Shown here piece by piece: positions 1 to 5,296 of a stretch of 14,178 bases of DNA. The notes below the pieces were generated by a model. The model made no database searches and had not been told where the DNA came from. It saw only the letters and a list, made by a program, of their open reading frames with translations. The stretch is from Gemmatimonadota bacterium. Lineage in GTDB: Bacteria; Gemmatimonadota; Gemmatimonadetes; Gemmatimonadales; Gemmatimonadaceae. The stretch covers positions 1-14,178 of the forward strand of contig JAEUJK010000062.1 of NCBI GenBank assembly GCA_016794735.1. Reading direction: 5' to 3'. Position 1 is the stretch's first letter, and every line of letters starts with the position of its first letter. The position numbers and the translations under genes were made by a program.

Positions 1-321
1 CGTTCGTTCGGCGCGATACGCCTGGTCGTCGGCCCACGGTGCCGGGTCGGCGAGCTGCGTGTCCACATCGCCCTCATGCGCGTGTCGCGCATGGGTGCGA
101 CGCCAGCTCATCGCGCGGTTGTGCGCCACCCGATACACGAAGGTCCGCTCCGAGCACTCGTGCCGGAACCCGGGCAACGCCCGCCACAACGCGAACGAGA
201 TTTCCTGCATGAGGTCGTCGGCATCCGCTGCTGTTGTTGTGTAGGTCCGCGCGAGGCGCACGAGGGCAGGTCCCCACGTGGTGAGGACCCGGTCCCAGTC
301 CGCGTCCGCCTCGCGAGGCAC
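1..321 (-). CDS. ECF-type RNA polymerase sigma factor, N-terminal part (cut by left edge)
   Basis: The 107 visible residues match region 2 of extracytoplasmic-function sigma-70 factors. An acidic N-terminus and a helix (LVRLARTYTTTAADADDLMQ) lead into EISFALWRALPGFR (region 2.2, core polymerase binding). ERTFVYRVAHNRAMSWRR follows (regions 2.3-2.4, -10 melting and recognition). Region 4 would lie beyond the window. Such factors redirect RNA polymerase to a small regulon. I chose GTG at 321-319 because it sits one base after the stop of the amidohydrolase (TGA C GTG), which suggests translational coupling. An in-frame GTG at 351-349, inside the upstream gene, is an alternative. No anti-sigma gene is visible in the window; one could lie further left. 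The family call is firm; the regulon is unknown. Confidence 0.85.
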   Translation of the reverse strand, partial: MPREADADWDRVLTTWGPALVRLARTYTTTAADADDLMQEISFALWRALPGFRHECSERTFVYRVAHNRAMSWRRTHARHAHEGDVDTQLADPAPWADDQAYRAERT

Positions 322-322
322 G

Positions 323-1684
323 TCAGCGCGCCGCCGGGTGCGCCACGCCACGCAGGAACACCTGCGCGATTCGCTGCGTGTTGCTGATGTTGGCGCGCGG
401 GTCGGCGTCCAGCAGCACCAGGTCCGCCCGCTTGCCGGCCTCCACCGTCCCGATCTCGCCGTCGAGGCCTAACGACTTTGCCCCATCGAGGGTCGCCATC
501 CGCAGCACCACCGGCGCGGGAATCCCCGCCTTCACGAGCAGCTCCATCTCCCGGTGAAACGAGATCCCGGGGACGGTCCAGGGGTTGTTGGCGTCGGTAC
601 CCACCGTCATTCGTACCCCGGCGCGGTAGAGCGCCTGAACGAAGGCCTCGACGCGCGGCCACACCGCTGCCGCGTCGGCGAAGTCCTGCGGCGTCCAGCC
701 CACGGCGAGGTCGAAACCGCGCCAGTTCTCGCGCAATACGGGTGCGGCGTGCGCGAGGTCCGCGCTCTCGCGGATGGCCGGCGTGTTGCCCCGGAACATG
801 GCGTCAAAGGTGACCAGGGTGAGGTCGAGCCAGGTCTGGTGCTGGACGAGGGCCTCGATCATCGCACGCACCTCGCGGCTGCTGGTGTCCGCAAACCGGA
901 ACCAGGTGGCCATGAACTGGGTGCCCTTCATCGTCTTGATGTAGTCGGGGCGTCGGTCCGCCGCGATGAGGGCCGGTGAGCCAGGCACCACGTGGACGAT
1001 GCCATCCACGCCGGCGTTCGCGGCGTCGGTCCAGGTGGTGAACGCCGTGTGCGTGATGGCCTTGAGGCCGCGCGCGTGCGCCTCCTCGACCCCGGCCTTC
1101 ACCAGCGGAAGGGTCAGGCCGGCGTACAGCTTGATGTAGTCCACCCCCAACGCGGCCTGGCGACGCACCTCCTCGCGCATCGCCTCGGGGGTGCTGGCCG
1201 CGCGGCCCATTCCCGGGGATGCAAAGACGTCGATCGCCTCCCCCGCCGTCCGTACGCGTGGCCCCACCAGCAGCCCACGCTCGAGTGAATCGCGCAGGGC
1301 AACCGCCAGTTCGGCCGGGCCGCCGGGGTTCCGGATCATCGTCACCCCAAAAGCCAAAAGCGTGCGAAGGGTGTGCAGCGACGCCGCATGGTCATAGGCA
1401 AAGCTCATCTCGGGCGTTCCGCCGACCACGCGATAACTCACCGGCCCGATCGCCACGTGGGCATGGGTGTCCACGAAGCCCGGCAGGAGGAACTTCCCGC
1501 GACCATCAATGATGCGTGCCCCTCCGGGGGCCGCACGCCGGGTCGGCATCACCTCGCGAATCCTGCCCTCCTGCACCGTGACATCCATGTGAGGACGCGC
1601 GCGGGAGTCCGGGCCATCGATCACCGTCACGTCCCGGATGACCGTAAGCTGCAGGGAAACGCCGACCAGGAAGGGGATGAGCAT
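323..1684 (-). CDS. Metal-dependent amidohydrolase (imidazolonepropionase-like)
   Basis: This is an amidohydrolase-superfamily enzyme that would hydrolyse C-N bonds in cyclic amides or N-blocked dipeptides; the substrate is not evident. Counting from ATG 1684, the leading beta-sandwich piece reaches VDTHAHV (H74 and H76, first metal pair). YIKLYAG follows (K185, the lysine that is carboxylated in binuclear members), then THTAF (H212), VHVV (H231) and VGTDANN (D364). The C-terminal part, GTVEAGKRADLVLLDADP (roughly residues 412-429), is the usual ending of imidazolonepropionase-like members. All expected metal ligands are present, so it should be active. The first 12 residues are hydrophobic and could be a short, atypical export signal or anchor; this is uncertain. 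An in-frame TTG at 1693 could add three residues. No clear Shine-Dalgarno is seen. The sigma factor gene follows after one base. Confidence 0.9.
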   Translation of the reverse strand: MLIPFLVGVSLQLTVIRDVTVIDGPDSRARPHMDVTVQEGRIREVMPTRRAAPGGARIIDGRGKFLLPGFVDTHAHVAIGPVSYRVVGGTPEMSFAYDHAASLHTLRTLLAFGVTMIRNPGGPAELAVALRDSLERGLLVGPRVRTAGEAIDVFASPGMGRAASTPEAMREEVRRQAALGVDYIKLYAGLTLPLVKAGVEEAHARGLKAITHTAFTTWTDAANAGVDGIVHVVPGSPALIAADRRPDYIKTMKGTQFMATWFRFADTSSREVRAMIEALVQHQTWLDLTLVTFDAMFRGNTPAIRESADLAHAAPVLRENWRGFDLAVGWTPQDFADAAAVWPRVEAFVQALYRAGVRMTVGTDANNPWTVPGISFHREMELLVKAGIPAPVVLRMATLDGAKSLGLDGEIGTVEAGKRADLVLLDADPRANISNTQRIAQVFLRGVAHPAAR

Positions 1685-1807
1685 GGGTCGCAAGGTTGGG
1701 ATATACAGGCAGTCTCCGGCCGCGCGAGGACCTTACACGCCCGTGGCGCACGCTCACCTTCCCCCCGTGCCGACGCCGGGTACCTTCCCCGCACTTCACC
1801 TCACGGC
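1685..1807. promoter_or_regulatory. Divergent intergenic region with possible promoters for both flanking genes
   Basis: This 123-base gap separates the divergent amidohydrolase and small-subunit genes, so both promoters should lie here. Reading toward the amidohydrolase, TATATC (1705-1700) stands about 15 bases before its ATG and resembles a -10 box with a very short leader. I see no convincing -35 partner. Reading toward the plus-strand gene, TACCTT (about 1780-1785) fits a loose TAnnnT -10 pattern. Neither gene has an obvious Shine-Dalgarno. These promoter calls rest on weak motif resemblance only. Confidence 0.25.
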
Positions 1808-2248
1808 ATGAGCGGACTGGTGCTCCCACAGATCCGCGCAACGTTCCGGGCCGTTGCTGCGACGGTGGTTCCGGAGACCGCTGCGCTGGATGCCGACGGA
1901 TGGGCCCGATTGGAGGCCGAGGTGGAGCGTGCCCTCCGGTCCCGCCCGGAGCGCATGGTGCGCCAGCTGGTGCTCTTCGCTCGCGTGCTGGAGGTCGCGT
2001 CGCTCTTCACCGATCGGACGCGGTTCTCGCGCCTGGTGCCTGCGGCGCGGCACCGCGTGCTCAAGTCGCTCGAGCTCTCGCGCCTCGTGTTGCTGCGCCG
2101 CGGCGTCTGGGGACTCCGCACGTTGGTCCTCCTGGGCTACTACACGCAGGCCGAGGTGCAGTCGCGCATCGGGTATCGCGCCCATGTCGACGGCTGGAGT
2201 GCGCGGCGCACCTCGGGTGAACACGCGGCCACGCCAACGGACAACTGA
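1808..2248 (+). CDS. Small subunit-like protein of a GMC oxidoreductase (gluconate 2-dehydrogenase subunit 3-like)
   Basis: A 146-residue, mostly helical protein. The segment LLGYYTQAEVQSRIGYRAHV (residues about 108-127) recalls the GYYSDPxVxxxIGY motif. That motif ends gluconate-2-dehydrogenase subunit 3 proteins and the N-terminal helical domain of long GMC alcohol oxidases. Residues 22-100 alternate hydrophobic and charged helices (WARLEAEVERAL, VRQLVLFARVLEVASLF), as in that family. It stops one base before the GMC flavoprotein start (TGA G ATG), so the two are almost certainly co-translated and probably form a complex. No Tat or Sec signal is seen, unlike many family members that are exported. 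The reading frame is open far upstream, but that part is antisense to the amidohydrolase, so I place the start at the ATG at 1808. Confidence 0.72.
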   Translation: MSGLVLPQIRATFRAVAATVVPETAALDADGWARLEAEVERALRSRPERMVRQLVLFARVLEVASLFTDRTRFSRLVPAARHRVLKSLELSRLVLLRRGVWGLRTLVLLGYYTQAEVQSRIGYRAHVDGWSARRTSGEHAATPTDN

Positions 2249-2249
2249 G

Positions 2250-3752
2250 ATGGCCGAGTCACGGACCTACGACATCGTGATCATCGGCTCCGGCGCCGGT
2301 GGTGGGACCGTCGCCCAGGCCCTCGCCCCGATGGTCGCGCAGGGACTCAAGATCCTGGTGCTCGAACGGGGGCCGCGACTCGACGACCACGAGTTCACCG
2401 GGCGCGAAGCGGAGATGGCCCCGGCCCTGTATGCGGACGAGGGCGGGTTCCTCACCGCCGACGGCACGATGACCCTCGCCATGGGCCGCGTGTATGGCGG
2501 CTCGACGGTGGTCTACACCGGCACCTCGCTGGTGGCACCGGAGCGCGTCATTCGCTCGTGGTGCGTCCCGGGGCTCGAGCACGCGGACCTCGAGCGCCGG
2601 TGCGAGCAGTTCATGGCCGCAAACCATGTGCATTACCTGCCGCGCGTCCTGCTCAACGAGAACAACAAGCGCTTCTTCACCGGCGCCCACCGGTGTGGCT
2701 ACAAGCCCGAGCAGTTCCCGGTGAACCTGCGCGGGTGCAAGGGCTCCTCGTTATGCAACCTCGGCTGCCCGAACGGGGCGAAGATGGGGACGCACCGGGT
2801 CCAACTACCGGATGCTGAACGCCAGGGCGTGGAGGTCGTCACGCGGGCCGAGGTGCTGCGGCTCGAGGAACGTGCGGTGCAGCTCCGCGTCAGCGCCCGG
2901 CCGGAGGGCGGCAAGGGGCGACCTTCCGAATGGGCCCCGGGCGACTATCACGTCTCCGCGCGACTCGTGGTGAGCTGCGGCGGGTCGATCGGCACGAGTG
3001 CGCTGCTGTTGCGGTCGCCCGTGACCGCCGGCATTCCCGGGTTGGGAGAGGGCTTCACCTGCCATCCCGCCCTCATCCTTGTCGGGGAACACGACCACCC
3101 CATCACGAACGACGTCGGGCACCCCAAGAGTTATTTCGTCGACCGTGCCGTCGCCGATGGCTTCGTCCTCGAGACGTGCATGTACTTCCCGTTCGTCACG
3201 GCCAAGAACCTCACGAGCTTCGGGCCCGAGCACAGCGCCCTGATGCAGGCCTTCCCGCGGCTGCAGATGATCCTCGTGCTGGCGTGCGACAAGGCGGTGA
3301 AGGAGAACCGCATCACCGTCGACAAGTCGGGCAAGCCCGTCGTGCACTACACCTTCACCCCGGCCGTGCGTCGGTCCCTCGTCGCCGCCACGCGCGCCTC
3401 GGCGCGCATCTTCTTTGCGGCGGGCGCCAAGCGCGTGCATTCCCCGCTCTCCGAACCCACGCTCATTGAACGCGGCGACGCGTACCGCATGGATGACCTG
3501 ATTCGCGAGGACTACTTCCTCCCGGGTCGCGTCTCGATTGCGGCAGCGCACCTCATGGGCGGGTGCGCGATGGGCACTGGAGCGCGCGCAGTGACCGACG
3601 CGCGCGGACGGGTGCGTGGTGTCCCGTGGCTCCGCGTCGCCGACGCGTCGCTCTTCCCCGACTCGCTCGAGATCAATCCCTACCTGACGATCATGGCTCT
3701 CGCTGACCGCGTGGCCGAAGGGATCCGCCAGGACTGGGGTTCCATCTCCTGA
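2250..3752 (+). CDS. GMC-family FAD-dependent oxidoreductase
   Basis: A 500-residue flavoprotein dehydrogenase/oxidase acting on alcohols, sugars or sterols; the substrate is not determinable. The N-terminal FAD-binding Rossmann motif is VIIGSGAGGG (residues 10-19), with LVLERG ending the second strand. MGRVYGGSTVVYTG is the second GMC flavin-contact region. A cysteine cluster, C163-x5-C169-x3-C173 in CKGSSLCNLGCPNGAK, is typical of the branch near long-chain alcohol oxidases and gluconate or fructose dehydrogenase large subunits, and may hold a metal or Fe-S centre. The C-terminus carries AAHLMGGCAMG (H434) and DASLFPDSLEINPYLTI (N476), the GMC signature with its conserved polar residues. 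No signal peptide is present. The ATG at 2250 is one base after the stop of the small-subunit gene, and the Rossmann motif begins at the expected distance, so longer upstream reading is rejected. Confidence 0.9.
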   Translation: MAESRTYDIVIIGSGAGGGTVAQALAPMVAQGLKILVLERGPRLDDHEFTGREAEMAPALYADEGGFLTADGTMTLAMGRVYGGSTVVYTGTSLVAPERVIRSWCVPGLEHADLERRCEQFMAANHVHYLPRVLLNENNKRFFTGAHRCGYKPEQFPVNLRGCKGSSLCNLGCPNGAKMGTHRVQLPDAERQGVEVVTRAEVLRLEERAVQLRVSARPEGGKGRPSEWAPGDYHVSARLVVSCGGSIGTSALLLRSPVTAGIPGLGEGFTCHPALILVGEHDHPITNDVGHPKSYFVDRAVADGFVLETCMYFPFVTAKNLTSFGPEHSALMQAFPRLQMILVLACDKAVKENRITVDKSGKPVVHYTFTPAVRRSLVAATRASARIFFAAGAKRVHSPLSEPTLIERGDAYRMDDLIREDYFLPGRVSIAAAHLMGGCAMGTGARAVTDARGRVRGVPWLRVADASLFPDSLEINPYLTIMALADRVAEGIRQDWGSIS

Positions 3753-3786
3753 GACGACCGCTCGCCACAACCCATCCGACCTTCGT

Positions 3787-4443
3787 ATGCCAACACCACC
3801 CGTGGTTGAATGCGAGCGTGTCCATCCCGGACTCCAGGTGGAAGACGTGCCCACCGCCGTGGCGTTCTACACGCAGCAACTCGGCTTCACCCTCGGATTC
3901 ACGTGGGGGGAGCCGGTAGGGTTCGCTGGCGTGAACCTCGGGAAGGTCCAGGTCTTCCTGGATGCGGCCCCGGCGCCACGTGCCACCGGCTCGGTTTTCT
4001 TCGTGGTGGATGACGTCGACACGCTCTTCGCCTTTCATGTCGCGCAGGGCGTCGAGGTCCTCGTGCAGCCGGGCGATCGCGAGTACGGCATCCGCGACTA
4101 CACGGTGCGCGACCTCGCGGGGCATCGCCTCACGTTCGGCCAGTACATCTACTCGGTTGGCGAGCCGGTGCCGATCGAACGCGTCGACGTCCCGGTGCGG
4201 CTCGAGAAGCGACTGGCGGCGGTCCTCATGGACCTCGCCGCGCACAAACGCATGAGCCTTTCGAGTTGCCTCGAGGAAACACTCCTGCACACGTTCGAGC
4301 CGTTCGGCGACGGTGTTGCGCATCCGCACACCCCGGCCGACGTGCGCGCGATCCAGCAACTCAAGGCGAAGCACGGCATCGACTACGATTGCCATGCGAG
4401 CTACCGGTTCGTCGAGCAGTCGCCCACAGGCAACGACACCTGA
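3787..4443 (+). CDS. VOC (glyoxalase/bleomycin-resistance fold) protein with an extra C-terminal RHH-like domain
   Basis: Residues 1-125 form a VOC domain. HPGLQVEDVPTAVAFYTQQLGF (begins at H13) is the typical first beta-alpha-beta unit. GSVFFVVDDVDTLF and YGIRDYTVRDLAGHRLTFGQYI (H113) are the second half, with a ligand-like His at the usual end position. Residues about 131-218 are an added domain. VDVPVRLEKRL, then the helix LAAVLMDLAAHKRM, then SLSSCLEETLLHTFE look like a ribbon-helix-helix arrangement. The tail HPHTPADVRAIQQLKAKHGI, followed by DYDCHASYRFVE, looks strongly conserved. The gene lies 34 bases after the GMC gene and upstream of doxX. VOC domains act as lyases, dioxygenases or binding proteins, and no reaction can be assigned. 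The second domain may mediate DNA binding or dimerisation (inference). No clear Shine-Dalgarno is visible before the ATG. Confidence 0.8.
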   Translation: MPTPPVVECERVHPGLQVEDVPTAVAFYTQQLGFTLGFTWGEPVGFAGVNLGKVQVFLDAAPAPRATGSVFFVVDDVDTLFAFHVAQGVEVLVQPGDREYGIRDYTVRDLAGHRLTFGQYIYSVGEPVPIERVDVPVRLEKRLAAVLMDLAAHKRMSLSSCLEETLLHTFEPFGDGVAHPHTPADVRAIQQLKAKHGIDYDCHASYRFVEQSPTGNDT

Positions 4444-4447
4444 CACC

Positions 4448-4464
4448 CGCGACGTGAGGTCGCG
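4448..4464 (+). other. Short perfect hairpin between the VOC and DoxX genes
   Basis: CGCGAC and GTCGCG pair perfectly over 6 bases around a 5-base loop (GTGAG), starting four bases after the VOC stop codon. There is no T tract, so it is not a classic terminator. It may attenuate or stabilise the mRNA between two cotranscribed genes. Confidence 0.4.
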
Positions 4465-4495
4465 TAGGAGCAGCACGCGCCCACGACACGACGCC

Positions 4496-5131
4496 ATGCC
4501 TGCCCTCCTCCGCCTGCACGCCGCCCTCCGCGCGTCGCCCTGGCTCCGTCGCTTCACGGCAGCCACGCGCTTGGCGATTGCCGTGGGATTCATCCCCTCG
4601 GGATGGACCAAGGTGCTGGGCCACCGGTTCACCACGCTCGGGACCGACACCACCGTCGGCTTCTTCTTCGAGGCGTTCTACCAGAACCAGGTGTGGTACC
4701 GCGTGGTCGGCGTGGCACAGGTGCTGTCGGCCATCCTGCTGTTCATGCCGCGCACGGCGCACCTCGGCACGCTGTTGTTCCTCCCGATCATCTTCAACAT
4801 CTGGCTCGTGACGGTTGGGGCGCACTTCCAGGGCACGTGGGTGATCACGAGCCTCATGCTCCTGGCCAACCTGTGGCTCGTGGCGTGGGAATGGGATCGC
4901 GTGAGCGCCCTTCTCGCCGTGCCTCGCGGGTCACCCGCAGTGAGTGAGCCCACGCGACCATGGTTAGGCGCCGGCGCCGCGCTCGGGCTCCTCGGCTTTG
5001 GCCTGCTCTGGGCGGGGAACATCGCGCTGGTGCGCACCACCCCGGGGCTCCTTGGCTTCCCGGTCGCGGCCGGCGCCGGCGCAGTCGGTGGCGCGGTGGT
5101 GGCCTGGCACATCCGGCGGATGCCCGCGTAG
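4496..5131 (+). CDS. DoxX-like integral membrane protein
   Basis: A 211-residue inner-membrane protein. After a basic amphipathic N-terminus, residues 25-42 (ending in GFIPSGWTKVLG) match the first DoxX helix with its G-x-x-K feature. Further membrane segments are about 66-84 (VVGVAQVLSAILLFM), 88-108 (LGTLLFLPIIFNIWLVTVG), 112-132 (ITSLMLLANLWLVAW), 152-175 and 180-205. The last two go beyond the usual four-helix DoxX core. DoxX/DoxD relatives take part in quinone-linked thiosulfate oxidation or in thiol stress complexes, but many have no known role. An AGGAG sits at 4466-4470, 25 bases before the ATG, too far for a normal ribosome binding site, and no other start codon is in frame between them. 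The gene follows the VOC gene by 52 bases and may share its transcript. Confidence 0.8.
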   Translation: MPALLRLHAALRASPWLRRFTAATRLAIAVGFIPSGWTKVLGHRFTTLGTDTTVGFFFEAFYQNQVWYRVVGVAQVLSAILLFMPRTAHLGTLLFLPIIFNIWLVTVGAHFQGTWVITSLMLLANLWLVAWEWDRVSALLAVPRGSPAVSEPTRPWLGAGAALGLLGFGLLWAGNIALVRTTPGLLGFPVAAGAGAVGGAVVAWHIRRMPA

Positions 5132-5160
5132 CGACGCGCGGCTTCCCGTTGAACCGGGGG

Positions 5161-5227
5161 GCCAGCGGTCACCACCCGGACCTGGCGTGCATCCCCCGCC
5201 CGAGGCGCCAGCGGCCCGGGGCGGGAT
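5161..5227 (+). terminator. Two imperfect GC-rich hairpins after the DoxX gene (putative terminator)
   Basis: Hairpin one: GCCA and GGTC (5161-5170, two bulged bases) pair with GACC and TGGC (5179-5186) around an 8-base loop. Hairpin two: ATCCC-CC-GCCC (5191-5201) pairs with GGGCGGGAT (5219-5227) with a two-base bulge. No T run follows either. They lie between the DoxX stop and the next gene and plausibly end the oxidoreductase transcript. Confidence 0.4.
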
Positions 5228-5287
5228 CTAGCGGTCCTGCGTCCCCGGACGTATGTCGTTTTGCTGACATTCTGGCCCCCCACCAAC

Positions 5288-5291
5288 GGAG
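5288..5291 (+). promoter_or_regulatory. Ribosome binding site that fixes the start of the propeller gene
   Basis: GGAG ends five bases before the ATG at 5297. It supports this ATG over an in-frame upstream start at 5261, whose extra residues are not signal-like. Confidence 0.65.
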
Positions 5292-5296
5292 CGCCC

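Noticed and set aside
1373..1807. An upstream in-frame extension of the small-subunit gene
   Set aside because: The extension is antisense to the 5' part of the amidohydrolase, and its residues are His/Arg-rich and unlike the family, so the ATG at 1808 is preferred.
2805..3854. A 349-codon minus-strand reading frame opposite the GMC gene
   Set aside because: It is antisense to the conserved FAD-enzyme sequence and has no recognisable motif.
3691..4653. A 320-codon minus-strand reading frame opposite the VOC gene
   Set aside because: Its translation is Arg-rich, without a signal or domain, and mirrors the codon structure of the true gene.
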